This document shows, piece after piece, positions 53,060-60,959 of a stretch of 64,000 bases of DNA. Source of the stretch: a virus. The stretch covers positions 62,001-126,000 of IMG/VR virus record IMGVR_UViG_3300047557_002769; one strand, given 5' to 3'. Below the pieces are notes generated by a model. That model did no database searches. It was not told the DNA's origin and was given only the letters and a program-made list of their open reading frames with translations. Numbering within the stretch: the stretch's first letter is position 1; the number at the start of each line of letters is the position of its first letter. The position numbers and the translations under genes were made by a program.

Positions 53060-53517
53060 ACCAAAATAATTTGACTGAAGCCTTCTTCTTTCGTAGGCAT
53101 TTCGAATTGATTGATCATGCTTTCGATTACATGCCATGGAATCGTTTTACCCGGGCGAGATGCCAGACGACGCTTGAGCTCTTCTTCCGAAGGAGTCTTA
53201 AAGATTATAGCGATATGATCATAATCCGGCAACATATTAAACTTCTTTTTACGACTCTTAACAGTAGTACTCGTCTGATCCCAGATAATATCACGATTAA
53301 ATTCTCGTGCCAGAGCAACCTCTTTTGCCATCAATTCTACGGCCATCGGCATAAACGATTCAAATACCTCCGAATACGTTCTCCCGACTTCCTTGGCGTA
53401 AATATCTACCCATTTGTCAGTAGAAATATAGGCAAAAGATAGACCGTCAATAAACTTATTTACCCCGGTTGTCTTTCCTGATCCCGGTACTCCAACCAAT
53501 TGATAACACTTAGGCAT
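53056..53517 (-). CDS. P-loop kinase, polynucleotide-kinase-like
   Basis: 153 aa. Walker A YQLVGVPGSGKTTGVNKFID; ISTDKWVDIYAKEVGRTY; DIIWDQTSTTVKSRKKKF; and RRLASRPGKTIP lid arginines. Matches the kinase domain of T4 PseT-type enzymes without the phosphatase domain. May phosphorylate 5'-OH nucleic acid ends, or another small substrate. Confidence 0.8.
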   Translation of the reverse strand: MPKCYQLVGVPGSGKTTGVNKFIDGLSFAYISTDKWVDIYAKEVGRTYSEVFESFMPMAVELMAKEVALAREFNRDIIWDQTSTTVKSRKKKFNMLPDYDHIAIIFKTPSEEELKRRLASRPGKTIPWHVIESMINQFEMPTKEEGFSQIILV

Positions 53518-54332
53518 TATTCAATCCTAACAATATTAGTAAAGCCTCTATTCTTTGTGCCATGATTCTTATAACGATCTTCAGCAGTACCGTATCGAAT
53601 AAAAGCATCTAGAGGATCTTCATTATACTGAATTTCTTCCGAATGGCCAGTCGTACCACCTTTCCAACTACCCTTCTCATAACCAATTTCCTTATTGAAA
53701 CATAGTTCAAGTCGACAAGTAATAAGAGGTTTTTTGAAATACCTCAGCCATTTGAATAGCCCGGTACCATACTCATGCCTCATTTCACTGATATGGCATG
53801 TGGCAATAATCTCTTCCCCGTCGTAATCATTGAACTTAAACTTAACCTTAGGCACAAGGTCTCTAGCTTTTTGTAATTGATCGAAGTCTAGTCTTCCGCT
53901 CTTAAACGGCTTTACCACACCAAATTCTTTCCAATCCGGGGTATAAAACTTCTCATGAATATACTGTCTTTCTCTCCATGGAATACCGAATAGCTTGGTA
54001 TGATCAGAATTCTTCTTATCCTTAGAAGACCAACTACCCGGCTGAATACCATAATGAATATGAATATTCTCTTCATAGATAGTAAATCCATATTCCCGAC
54101 GAATGTGCTCCCAATAACCAGGACCCTTAGCCCATTCGTATTTACTCGTATCTACCCACTTCTTTTTTGGTTTGAAGATTTCAGGAATAATAAACCACCA
54201 AGAATGTTTACCAAATGCAATATTCAATAGACAATACTTAGTCTGCTCTGGATAATACTCATACGGATTACTGATATTAAAGGCATACCGGTGATAGTTG
54301 GCATCCTTATTATATTCTTTAAGTCGGATCAT
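53517..54332 (-). CDS. Hypothetical protein
   Basis: 271 aa, rich in Tyr/Trp/Lys (FGKHSWWFIIPEIFKPKKKW; GYWEHIRREYGFTIYEENIH). ITCRLELCFNKEIGYEKGSW suggests a beta-sandwich. Shares 1 bp with the kinase gene. No family recognised. Confidence 0.75.
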   Translation of the reverse strand: MIRLKEYNKDANYHRYAFNISNPYEYYPEQTKYCLLNIAFGKHSWWFIIPEIFKPKKKWVDTSKYEWAKGPGYWEHIRREYGFTIYEENIHIHYGIQPGSWSSKDKKNSDHTKLFGIPWRERQYIHEKFYTPDWKEFGVVKPFKSGRLDFDQLQKARDLVPKVKFKFNDYDGEEIIATCHISEMRHEYGTGLFKWLRYFKKPLITCRLELCFNKEIGYEKGSWKGGTTGHSEEIQYNEDPLDAFIRYGTAEDRYKNHGTKNRGFTNIVRIE

Positions 54333-54642
54333 TTAGTTTCTTCTTTAGTTGACGAATTTCAGCTTTAAGCCCGCGATTCTCGTAATCTGCCTGGTAAGCA
54401 CGCTCCTGCATTTCTTTCATTTGTTTTGCAAAGTCTCGATCACTAGGCGTTAGATCTTCTTCTGGGGTAATAATGAATTTACCCTGATCCCAGTCAAAGC
54501 CTAGTTGAACGTGTTTAACTTTAACTACCGGGCTTCCTCCCACGGTAGTATAAGGTAATTTGATCTGAATTACAACCTCAGCATCTTTATCACTATAGGT
54601 CACCATTCGCCCGATATGCTCGTATAATTCACCGACTTTCAT
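54319..54642 (-). CDS. Hypothetical protein with C-terminal coiled coil
   Basis: 107 aa. Beta-rich first half (VVIQIKLPYTTVGGSPVVKV), C-terminal helix (YENRGLKAEIRQLKKKLN). Not recognised. Confidence 0.7.
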   Translation of the reverse strand: MKVGELYEHIGRMVTYSDKDAEVVIQIKLPYTTVGGSPVVKVKHVQLGFDWDQGKFIITPEEDLTPSDRDFAKQMKEMQERAYQADYENRGLKAEIRQLKKKLNDPT

Positions 54643-54824
54643 TATTTCACCTCAAATACGTCAAAGTCAGCATAGGAGATATGCGCAAGTTTCTCCAGTT
54701 TACCTACGATTGCTCGAGCTTTCTCAATGCTATCGTAAACACCCTCGATCTTACGCTGCTCAACCCCTCTTTCACCTACACCATAATAGAATTCATCATA
54801 AAATACAACAAAGACATCGTTCAT
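54642..54824 (-). CDS. Small hypothetical protein
   Basis: 60 aa (VFVVFYDEFYYGVGERGVEQ; SIEKARAIVGKLEKLAHISY). Alpha/beta, not recognised. Shares 1 bp with the next gene. Confidence 0.7.
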   Translation of the reverse strand: MNDVFVVFYDEFYYGVGERGVEQRKIEGVYDSIEKARAIVGKLEKLAHISYADFDVFEVK

Positions 54825-54832
54825 AATAATCC

Positions 54833-55039
54833 TTAGTTATAGGTGACGCTGACTATACGAAAGTTTTTATAGAAACGTTTGAGTTTCTTATTAGCGTAAG
54901 ATTCAACAGCTTCATGAGCTGATTTAGAATTACAGTAAAAGTCCTCCTCGATCTGTCGAAAAAATCCTTCCTCGTTCTGATACCAGAACTTAACGGTATA
55001 GGTTTCCGTCATTCCATAAGGAGCTTCTGATACTTTCAT
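54833..55039 (-). CDS. Small hypothetical protein
   Basis: 68 aa, aromatic (YTVKFWYQNEEGFFRQIEED; ANKKLKRFYKNFRIVSV). Pattern resembles small beta-alpha-beta phage proteins of the same region. Not recognised. Confidence 0.7.
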   Translation of the reverse strand: MKVSEAPYGMTETYTVKFWYQNEEGFFRQIEEDFYCNSKSAHEAVESYANKKLKRFYKNFRIVSVTYN

Positions 55040-55040
55040 A

Positions 55041-55283
55041 TTAACCTCGAGTAAAGAAATGCCACCAACGACGAGGAATAGTTTCTTTTTCTACATAGAA
55101 CCTTGCACCCGGTCCACAATCATTGTCTTTTTCCGGAACCGGTCTAACAGTAAAGGAACTAGATTGTCGACTGGTAGATGCAAATACGACATTAGCTTTA
55201 CCAGTTACCGGGCTGATTCCATTAGATGGGGAAATACAGAAATTAGAACCCGAGAAGTACTTACAGTTGACACAGAGTTTCAT
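55041..55283 (-). CDS. Cysteine-containing small protein
   Basis: 80 aa from the ATG at 55281-55283 with GGAGG upstream. KLCVNCKYFSGSNFCISPSN has CxxC and a third Cys, then NDCGPGARFY, a common phage zinc-binding layout (C...C...C...CGP.A). Basic C-terminus. Own promoter. Confidence 0.75.
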   Translation of the reverse strand: MKLCVNCKYFSGSNFCISPSNGISPVTGKANVVFASTSRQSSSFTVRPVPEKDNDCGPGARFYVEKETIPRRWWHFFTRG

Positions 55284-55306
55284 AAGACCTCCTTTGAACA
55301 AACCTT

Positions 55307-55334
55307 ATTATAATAGAAATAAAAAAAAGAGCAA
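55307..55334 (-). promoter_or_regulatory. Early promoter
   Basis: TTGCTC (55329-55334), 16-nt T-rich spacer, TATAAT (55307-55312), minus strand. The T-rich spacer may also terminate the upstream gene. Confidence 0.8.
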
Positions 55335-55342
55335 CTGTTACG

Positions 55343-55633
55343 TTACTCTTTTACTCTTATCTTAAGAAGGTATGTTGCTTTGTTCAATACCCAGAAATCT
55401 CTATGCGGTAAGTGATTACCGGTAGCCCCGGTCCAATCTTTAAAGTTTTCATCATAGAAATTGAGTTTACAGCAGTCTGGATTATCTCTCTGTAGTTTTT
55501 CTAATTCATCGGCCCAGGCCTGCCATTGATGATCTGATACTAGATTATCGTTCAATTCATAATAAATGCAAGAATGAACGAGCATTAACCGTCGCAGCTT
55601 AATAATTCGCTGCTTAATTTCCTCTTGGTTCAA
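55343..55633 (-). CDS. Small protein resembling the LigA N-terminal (Ia) domain
   Basis: 96 aa. KQRIIKLRRLMLVHSCIYYE LNDNLVSDHQWQAWADELEK parallels the NAD-binding Ia domain of bacterial DNA ligase (YYxxD...xSDxxYDxLxxEL). No adenylation domain present. Role unknown. Confidence 0.65.
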   Translation of the reverse strand: MNQEEIKQRIIKLRRLMLVHSCIYYELNDNLVSDHQWQAWADELEKLQRDNPDCCKLNFYDENFKDWTGATGNHLPHRDFWVLNKATYLLKIRVKE

Positions 55634-55910
55634 CTTTCTTCACCTGCCAACTATGACTGATTCCCTTGATCCCGTCATCATATTGTAACTCTAAATTACC
55701 CCAAAACGATTCTGATTGATCGTATTGAAGCATTTGACGAATAACGGTAGCTTCTTGTCTCATAGGATGAACATAAACTCGATCACCGGGAAGGAATTTA
55801 GGCCCTCGTCCATCTGAATCTATATTACAAATACAACATTCATACTCTGGAGAATCAGCATCGATCTCCATAAAATCCCACTCTTTACAGAAATGTCTAT
55901 AGTTAGGCAT
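55614..55910 (-). CDS. Cysteine-containing hypothetical protein
   Basis: 98 aa. YECCICNIDSDGRGP carries a CCxxC; the rest is SH3/KOW-like (FLPGDRVYVHPMRQEATVIR; WQVKKVEP). Possibly a small beta barrel. Not recognised. Confidence 0.68.
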   Translation of the reverse strand: MPNYRHFCKEWDFMEIDADSPEYECCICNIDSDGRGPKFLPGDRVYVHPMRQEATVIRQMLQYDQSESFWGNLELQYDDGIKGISHSWQVKKVEPRGN

Positions 55911-56071
55911 TAGAAGTGCTTACCGAAGAAACAATACACCGCAAACCATTTCCAACGAGGATTGTACTTGCGTTCAGTTTCGTGAATATGGTTATAGCTC
56001 CACCGCATACCATCAGGACCCCATTGCCAATGGTACAAACCAAATCGAATATTAAACCATAGGTTACTCAT
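55910..56071 (-). CDS. Small Trp-rich protein (53 aa)
   Basis: ATG at 56069-56071, TAA at 55910-55912. NLWFNIRFGLYHWQWGPDGM RWSYNHIHE, then KYNPRWKWFAVY. Could associate with membranes. Coupled to both neighbours by 1-3 bp overlaps. Confidence 0.65.
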   Translation of the reverse strand: MSNLWFNIRFGLYHWQWGPDGMRWSYNHIHETERKYNPRWKWFAVYCFFGKHF

Positions 56072-56292
56072 CATTCAACTCCGAAATGTTCAGCTATAGC
56101 TTTCATAGCATGTACACCAACCATACCTGAAACTTCTCTGTCAACAATATCTAAACAATCATGCACAATTAACTCTGCGAGTTTCACCGAATAGTAGTCA
56201 ACCCATTTGTTGATATCTTTTTCATAATAATCAGTATCCAGGTTAGTTGTAATGCCAGCCTGCTCAATTAATTCTCTAATTCGCTCATTCAT
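56071..56292 (-). CDS. MNE(R/Q)IREL family protein, copy 3
   Basis: 73 aa: MNERIRELIEQAG, KLAELIVHDCLDIVD, IAEHFGVE. Third copy of the family at 52019-52488, 4 kb away. Confidence 0.75.
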   Translation of the reverse strand: MNERIRELIEQAGITTNLDTDYYEKDINKWVDYYSVKLAELIVHDCLDIVDREVSGMVGVHAMKAIAEHFGVE

Positions 56293-56465
56293 ACAGTTAA
56301 ACTGCCTTTTCGCCTGAGACTTTCTTGATGTTCTTCTGGTGAACGATTAACACATAACCCACCATCATACAGCATCGGTTGACCGCACCAAGCCAACCAC
56401 TCCAGTGTATTGAGTGTAAACTTGCTATTAGTTACACTCCAATACCTTTGAAAAGTTTCGTTCAT
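56289..56465 (-). CDS. Small hypothetical protein (58 aa)
   Basis: ATG at 56463-56465, TGA at 56289-56291. NETFQRYWSVTNSKFTLNTL EWLAWCGQPMLYDGG, polar tail. Not recognised. 4-bp overlaps with both neighbours. Confidence 0.62.
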   Translation of the reverse strand: MNETFQRYWSVTNSKFTLNTLEWLAWCGQPMLYDGGLCVNRSPEEHQESLRRKGSLTV

Positions 56466-56695
56466 CTCGGATCCATTCCCCCGTTGCTGACAATATCAGT
56501 ATAACTGGAATTTGTTTTATTTGCAAGATACTTAACAGCTTCTTCCCAACCTTCCTGGAAAGTTTGCCAGTGATCTTCTAGTGCATCGCTGACATATTCG
56601 CCATTTGGTTTACGGCGTAGGTTATGCCCGGATGTTACTACAAAATTAGGATAGCATACAGTCTCAAATGCTTCACGAATCGGATCCATTATCAC
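56462..56695 (-). CDS. Hypothetical protein
   Basis: 77 aa, start at one of two close ATGs. FVVTSGHNLRRKPNGEYVSD; HWQTFQEGWEEAVKYLANKT resembles a widespread phage motif (W..F..GW..A). Not assigned. Confidence 0.7.
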   Translation of the reverse strand: MIMDPIREAFETVCYPNFVVTSGHNLRRKPNGEYVSDALEDHWQTFQEGWEEAVKYLANKTNSSYTDIVSNGGMDPR

Positions 56696-56906
56696 TCTCC
56701 CATGCCCAGTTAACTACTATAAAATCCTCTAAGCAGTCTTCAAAGCAATACTTAGAATCTACTACGTCCTTACCGTACTTCTTACACATTAGCTCATACC
56801 AGTAAGGCCAATACTCATTACGAATATCTTCCTCTGACTTAGTAACCACAATAGGATCCACCACAGGATCAGTGATATAGCCATTATATGAGAAATAACG
56901 CATCAT
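56673..56906 (-). CDS. Hypothetical protein
   Basis: 77 aa, aromatic and acidic (DIRNEYWPYWYELMCKKYGK; FEDCLEDFIVVNWAW). Not recognised. Confidence 0.7.
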   Translation of the reverse strand: MMRYFSYNGYITDPVVDPIVVTKSEEDIRNEYWPYWYELMCKKYGKDVVDSKYCFEDCLEDFIVVNWAWESDNGSDS

Positions 56907-57370
56907 TCAACTCGTTCTTTATATTCCGTCTTAGGTACATAAGGAAACGTAACCGGTACACGGCTTTCCATACTGGTAAAGTATGACTTATATTTTTCAC
57001 CTGTTTCAGGGTCCGTATACCAATCATAAAAAACAATACCATCAATGTCATAAGCACCATTAACGTCTTTGAATACATGACCGCATCGTTTGTTTTGCCA
57101 TAGAGGGCCACCACTATATTCGCCAACGTCCATCCATTCCCAGTCTTCCCCAGTCAATGGAGCAATAGGTTTAAAGCTAGCAATCTTCTCAAACAAAGAA
57201 ATAGCATACGGGGCAGATGAACCGGAATGCCCTTCTCCCTCGAATACCTCTAGCAGCTTAAGTACATGATTGCAGATCATCTCCTGCATCTCATCCTTAA
57301 ACTTGCCATTCTCATCAAGCCAACCAGCAGCTTTAAATTCGGTCCATGCGTGTTTTTCGTAGTTATTCAT
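56903..57370 (-). CDS. Hypothetical protein
   Basis: 155 aa. First half helical (MQEMICNHVLKLLEVFEGEG HSG), second half LTGEDWEWMDVGEYSGGPLW, NKRCGHVFKDVNGAYDIDG: a pattern common in phage proteins of unknown function. 4-bp overlap with the next gene. Confidence 0.75.
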   Translation of the reverse strand: MNNYEKHAWTEFKAAGWLDENGKFKDEMQEMICNHVLKLLEVFEGEGHSGSSAPYAISLFEKIASFKPIAPLTGEDWEWMDVGEYSGGPLWQNKRCGHVFKDVNGAYDIDGIVFYDWYTDPETGEKYKSYFTSMESRVPVTFPYVPKTEYKERVE

Positions 57371-57371
57371 A

Positions 57372-57719
57372 TCAAATCAAGAAGTTAGTTACTTTGTTTT
57401 CAGCGTCTTCGATGTTGTATTTTTTACAGAATGCATGAAGCATTAAACTTTCATACTCTGCTGTAAAGATAGAATTATGAATGGCCAGGTAGCCAGCTTC
57501 TTGAGCCAGCATATAAGCCTCTGGACCAAATCCGAATACAGAGTAAAGAACATGACGATAGGAGCCTTTGTTCTTAATCTCTCCCTCGAAAATACGTCGA
57601 GAGACGCAACAAAAGGCATCCAGTTGCTGTTCCTTAGTTAGTGAATTCCAGTATTCTTCCTGCTTCTTGACCATTCGATCAACAGCTTCCTGATACTGAT
57701 TAGACAGTTCTTCATTCAT
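57372..57719 (-). CDS. Hypothetical protein
   Basis: 115 aa, helical (EYWNSLTKEQQLDAFCCVSR RIFEGEI; LMLHAFCKKYNIED). YRHVLYSVFGFGPEAYMLAQ looks constrained. Not recognised. Confidence 0.75.
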   Translation of the reverse strand: MNEELSNQYQEAVDRMVKKQEEYWNSLTKEQQLDAFCCVSRRIFEGEIKNKGSYRHVLYSVFGFGPEAYMLAQEAGYLAIHNSIFTAEYESLMLHAFCKKYNIEDAENKVTNFLI

Positions 57720-57850
57720 TCTTTTACCTTAAATGTATTCATAAACAATACGAGAAGACACCACCACCAGCTACCAGTATACCATACAAGGAAGCAAATT
57801 GCAATAAGAACCGCAATGTTTTCTAGGACTGCCCAGCCAATCGCGCTCAT
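57716..57850 (-). CDS. 44-aa membrane peptide
   Basis: ATG at 57848-57850, TGA at 57716-57718. Hydrophobic (VLENIAVLIAICFLVWYTGS, WWWCLLVLFM) with a short polar end. 4-bp overlaps on both sides. Confidence 0.62.
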   Translation of the reverse strand: MSAIGWAVLENIAVLIAICFLVWYTGSWWWCLLVLFMNTFKVKE

Positions 57851-58077
57851 ACAATTCTTCCCAACCCATACCAGATCATCTCATCCAGCATTTGATCATA
57901 TGGTTTACCGGTACGGCGCGCCTGAAAAATATTCTCAAGCAGCTCCCGCATTGCATCTCCATCGACACCTTTAGTGTTCAGGTCGATACCTCGGTTCTCG
58001 AGCTCCTCGATCAGGTCATCGGTGTCGAAGTCAGAGAAGTCGACTTCAACATCAGTAGTGATATATGCACGTACCAT
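57847..58077 (-). CDS. Small acidic protein
   Basis: 76 aa (ITTDVEVDFSDFDTDDLIEE; MRELLENIFQARRTGKPYDQ). Resembles small phage proteins with a V.V.l.dId..dLi.EL pattern. Not assigned. Confidence 0.72.
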   Translation of the reverse strand: MVRAYITTDVEVDFSDFDTDDLIEELENRGIDLNTKGVDGDAMRELLENIFQARRTGKPYDQMLDEMIWYGLGRIV

Positions 58078-58078
58078 A

Positions 58079-58276
58079 TTACTTTGTTCCTACGTCAAAT
58101 CTCTCTTCAATCTGTTCTGCAGTAAAATGATCATCAAGATCATCTCTTACAAACATAGCAACATACTTAACAGTCTGCTCTACTAGAAATTCTAGTTCTT
58201 TAGCAGATACTTCTTTATTGCTAAGGGTAATATACACCCCTACATCCTCTATCATTCTCTTTGCAAAATCAGACAT
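58079..58276 (-). CDS. Small hypothetical protein
   Basis: 65 aa (IEDVGVYITLSNKEVSAKEL; RDDLDDHFTAEQIEERF). Helical, acidic. Shares 1 bp with the upstream gene. Confidence 0.7.
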   Translation of the reverse strand: MSDFAKRMIEDVGVYITLSNKEVSAKELEFLVEQTVKYVAMFVRDDLDDHFTAEQIEERFDVGTK

Positions 58277-58533
58277 TATGCAACCTCAAAGAAAACACCT
58301 TCACCCCTAGACATAATACGAACGACTTTCTTATCGCCGATTTTATATCCTACGGAAATGAAAGGACCGCCATCCGGGTCAAAGAAACCAAGATCTTCAT
58401 AATTGAAACCAGTTTGATTTTCCTTACCACCAAATCGGCAGTACATTGTATCACCTTCGAACTTATAGGTAATTTTGTCAACCGGTACTAAAGAGTAGAC
58501 CTTACCGTAGCGAGATTTGAGAGTAATCGTTTC
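58276..58533 (-). CDS. Beta-rich hypothetical protein
   Basis: 85 aa from the ATG at 58531-58533 (TTGGAG upstream). ITLKSRYGKVYSLVPVDKIT YKFEGDTMYCRFGG; likely a small beta barrel. Own promoter. Confidence 0.72.
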   Translation of the reverse strand, partial: ETITLKSRYGKVYSLVPVDKITYKFEGDTMYCRFGGKENQTGFNYEDLGFFDPDGGPFISVGYKIGDKKVVRIMSRGEGVFFEVA

Positions 58534-58557
58534 CATGTTTTCTCCAATTGATGTAGT

Positions 58558-58586
58558 ATTATAACCTAAATCGACCATTAGATCAA
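58558..58586 (-). promoter_or_regulatory. Sigma70-type promoter
   Basis: TTGATC (58581-58586), 17-nt spacer, TATAAT (58558-58563), overlapping the end of the upstream gene. Confidence 0.78.
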
Positions 58587-59135
58587 CTCACCGTTACGGT
58601 TAATGTAAAGCCGTCTATGGTTAGTACATCCCATTTTCCCGTTCCTATAAACAAAGAAACCTGTAGTAATTGCACCGTTCTTCACAACGTCAATAATTAC
58701 ATCTTTAGAAATGTGACTATGATTCCATGCAGTATGACAGAATGTCATATCAACATATGGGAAGATCTCAACGTCCTTAAACGCGGGGACTTTCTTTTTT
58801 GTTACATCGCATACCTTACTCTTCCAGGAAACAACATCATACTTTTTCTTTGGATTAATTCCATAGAATAAATTAGTAAAGCGAGGATTCCATTCTTCTT
58901 TTTCTAACAATTCAACCAAGCAGCTACGGCATACACAAGCCTTATGATTACCGACCATTACTCGTTGGTTGTTAACTGTATGCTCAATATTATACACACG
59001 AACATACATCTTTGCATTGCAGCGAATGCATCGATCAGGATTAAGCTTATAGACCCATTTACGAACGAAATTCTTTGCATCTTCGAATCGACCGAAAATA
59101 GAATCAGGAATATTGAACGACAGATTGATCTTCAT
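58578..59135 (-). CDS. Zinc-binding hypothetical protein
   Basis: 185 aa. Two Cys pairs (RCIRCNAKMYV; KACVCRSCLVELLEKEEW) form a likely treble-clef/zinc ribbon; further Cys/His in SKVCDVTKKKV and MTFCHTAWNHSHIS. Function unknown. Translationally coupled to the membrane peptide. Confidence 0.75.
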   Translation of the reverse strand: MKINLSFNIPDSIFGRFEDAKNFVRKWVYKLNPDRCIRCNAKMYVRVYNIEHTVNNQRVMVGNHKACVCRSCLVELLEKEEWNPRFTNLFYGINPKKKYDVVSWKSKVCDVTKKKVPAFKDVEIFPYVDMTFCHTAWNHSHISKDVIIDVVKNGAITTGFFVYRNGKMGCTNHRRLYINRNGELI

Positions 59136-59266
59136 AGTAAAGCCTTAATGCCTTTGACAATCCAGTAACACACAACAAGTAATACAAAAAACCAAATAGT
59201 TGACACCAGGGCAATAAAAATATACCCTAGTGTCTTAATTATAAGGGAAATCAGACGATCGATCAA
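59132..59266 (-). CDS. 44-aa membrane peptide, TTG start
   Basis: Open frame with TTG at 59264-59266 overlapping the upstream stop, TGA at 59132-59134 overlapping the next ATG. Hydrophobic (LISLIIKTLGYIFIALVSTI WFFVLLVVCYWIV). Coupling on both sides favours a real gene. Confidence 0.55.
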   Translation of the reverse strand: MIDRLISLIIKTLGYIFIALVSTIWFFVLLVVCYWIVKGIKALL

Positions 59267-59652
59267 CTAAATTCTCTGGTAGTGAAACTATACCCTAGAT
59301 CATCATCCCAGTCGTATTCTGGATTAAACCAGGGGTACTTATCCTTTTTCCCAGCCTCGTTATGCTGTTGATTCTTTTTACCATTAGGATTAATAAAGCC
59401 AGGTGCCTTGACGGTTTCTACAAGCGTTACAAAATCTTCGTAACTAATCGCATCTCCGTACTCATCCTTAATAGTTTTGTCTTTCAAAAACTCTTTCCAC
59501 ATCTTCCAGCTGGTTAGCTTATCGTACTTGTAGCCTTGAAAAGAAAAAGACCAGCCATGCGAAGACTTACCGATATGATATTCCTCATCATACCGATTGC
59601 AACATTTGCATTCGTTGGAAATAACGTAGTAGTTAGTCCCCATTCCAATCAC
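59263..59652 (-). CDS. Hypothetical protein
   Basis: 129 aa. GTNYYVISNECKCCNRYDEE YHIGKSSHGWSFSFQGYKY resembles a common phage protein (CxxC...H-x-G-K-S...GW.F). Zinc binding plausible. C-terminus acidic. Confidence 0.75.
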   Translation of the reverse strand: MIGMGTNYYVISNECKCCNRYDEEYHIGKSSHGWSFSFQGYKYDKLTSWKMWKEFLKDKTIKDEYGDAISYEDFVTLVETVKAPGFINPNGKKNQQHNEAGKKDKYPWFNPEYDWDDDLGYSFTTREFS

Positions 59653-59860
59653 CTTTCATCACCGGGTTAATAATATCCCTTTCTTCAGCATCAGCTATTT
59701 CAGAGAAATGATCGGCAACATCACGAGTGTTAATTACATACCCCGAAGCCCGAAGAAAAGCTAAGTAATGATTCATCATTTCAGGCCAAGTTACATCATG
59801 TTCGGTGTAAATCTTGTATGTAATGCCGAATTCTTGGTTATCGTTTTCAAGAATAATCAT
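59633..59860 (-). CDS. Small hypothetical protein
   Basis: 75 aa from the ATG at 59858-59860. FGITYKIYTEHDVTWPEMMN HYLAFLRASGYVI looks conserved in form. Acidic C-terminus. Promoter upstream. Confidence 0.7.
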   Translation of the reverse strand: MIILENDNQEFGITYKIYTEHDVTWPEMMNHYLAFLRASGYVINTRDVADHFSEIADAEERDIINPVMKGDWNGD

Positions 59861-59876
59861 ATTGTTTAGAGTTAAT

Positions 59877-59905
59877 ATTATATAAATAATCACATGCTAA
59901 TACAA
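59877..59905 (-). promoter_or_regulatory. Sigma70-type promoter
   Basis: TTGTAT (59900-59905), 17-nt spacer, TATAAT (59877-59882), minus strand. Overlaps a plus-strand late box. Confidence 0.7.
59881..59888 (+). promoter_or_regulatory. Late promoter box TATAAATA (plus strand)
   Basis: Perfect octamer on the plus strand, 32 bp before the 59921 start. Confidence 0.72.
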
Positions 59906-59920
59906 CTACTCGAATATTCA

Positions 59921-60241
59921 ATGTCTGCCTCTCACAAGGCATCTATCGCTCGTTCTAGACGCGGTACTAGACATTCACCTCAAACCAAGTCAAAGATTGC
60001 AAAATCTATGGCTGGTAAGTCTAATCATGAGGGAAAGAAGCATACTCGTCTTGCTAAATCACGAATCTCCATTAAAAGAGGTGATTATGATCCAATCGGG
60101 GATAAGAGATGGATTGTGAATATTAATGGTAAGACGTATAGAAGAAAGAAAGCTCCAGAGGGCTACAAACTAGGACAGCGTAACTGGAACGAAGAGTTTA
60201 TTGGCTTCGCGCAGTTTTTGGAACAAAGCGACCAGTCTTAA
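59921..60241 (+). CDS. NUMOD3-type DNA-binding protein
   Basis: 106 aa from the ATG at 59921 (an ATG at 59894 is too close to the promoter). Tandem NUMOD3-like motifs: SHKASIARSRRGTRHSPQTK, SKIAKSMAGKSNHEGKKHTR, LAKSRISIKRGD. These are the DNA-contact modules of GIY-YIG/HNH homing enzymes, here without a nuclease domain; C-terminus DKRWIVNINGKTYRRKKAPE. Ends antisense to the 60198 gene. Confidence 0.75.
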   Translation: MSASHKASIARSRRGTRHSPQTKSKIAKSMAGKSNHEGKKHTRLAKSRISIKRGDYDPIGDKRWIVNINGKTYRRKKAPEGYKLGQRNWNEEFIGFAQFLEQSDQS

Positions 60242-60380
60242 CTTTCTTAAATTCTTCGTTTTCTCTATACTTCTTAGCCTCGGTTTTCCGGGGCTTACTT
60301 TTGTTCAAAAGACGATAGATGGCTAGCTGATCTTCATCGAGCCCGCAAGCGTCAGCAAAATCAAATCGATCACGTTTCAT
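60198..60380 (-). CDS. Small basic protein
   Basis: 60 aa from the ATG at 60378-60380, overlapping the upstream stop. FDFADACGLDEDQLAIYRLL then a basic tail (NKSKPRKTEAKKYRENEEFK). Its 3' end is antisense to the plus-strand gene over 44 bp. Confidence 0.68.
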   Translation of the reverse strand: MKRDRFDFADACGLDEDQLAIYRLLNKSKPRKTEAKKYRENEEFKKVKTGRFVPKTARSQ

Positions 60381-60600
60381 TTTTATGAGCAACGTATTCT
60401 TCCAGAGTGGATTGCATTTTTTCAAATTTAACCTGATAGATCGTAAACAGACCAAGTAGGTAATTATCTACATCATCTTCCGATAACCTATCACGAGAAT
60501 AATAGAGTGCTTTAATATCATCTACGACATTCCAGCACTCCATCATAGACTGCTCAACATCGTAGATATTCTTAGGAGCAAAAGTAAGTTTATCAAACAT
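60370..60600 (-). CDS. Hypothetical protein
   Basis: 76 aa from the ATG at 60598-60600. FDKLTFAPKNIYDVEQSMME CWNVVDDIKALYYSRDRLSE: a form recalled from T4-like phages, helical. Function unknown. Confidence 0.75.
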   Translation of the reverse strand: MFDKLTFAPKNIYDVEQSMMECWNVVDDIKALYYSRDRLSEDDVDNYLLGLFTIYQVKFEKMQSTLEEYVAHKNET

Positions 60601-60602
60601 AA

Positions 60603-60908
60603 TTAAAGGCAAACAATACGCTGTTCGTAGTAGATGTTACCAAAGTTATCTGCACGAGGAAGCACCTGAACGGCACAGACTGGTTGACGAATCACAGGAG
60701 GATGACCATATACACCGGGGAAAGGCATATTAATAACTGGAGGAATAGGTTGAACAACAGGCGGAACTTGTACTTGACCGTTACGCATAATTTGCTGGAG
60801 GATGATAGTACCAGCGATACCAGCCAGAGCACCTTGCTCACGATCACCCCAAGCAAGAGCTGGAACAGAAGCAGCAGCAATAAGACCGGCGACGATAAGT
60901 TTCTTCAT
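60603..60908 (-). CDS. Secreted periplasmic protein
   Basis: 101 aa. Signal peptide KKLIVAGLIAAASVPALAWG with an AxA cleavage site near residue 19; then GALAGIAGTIILQQIM (glycine-zipper-like) and a Pro-rich region (PPVVQPIPPVINMPFPGVYG). Two C-terminal Cys could pair. May act in the periplasm or envelope of the host. Confidence 0.8.
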   Translation of the reverse strand: MKKLIVAGLIAAASVPALAWGDREQGALAGIAGTIILQQIMRNGQVQVPPVVQPIPPVINMPFPGVYGHPPVIRQPVCAVQVLPRADNFGNIYYEQRIVCL

Positions 60909-60931
60909 ACAAATCTCCTTTAGATGTATGT

Positions 60932-60959
60932 ATTATATAGTAATCTCGGGTAATTGCAA
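60932..60959 (-). promoter_or_regulatory. Early promoter
   Basis: TTGCAA (60954-60959), 16-nt spacer, TATAAT (60932-60937), minus strand, upstream of the secreted protein gene. Confidence 0.82.
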
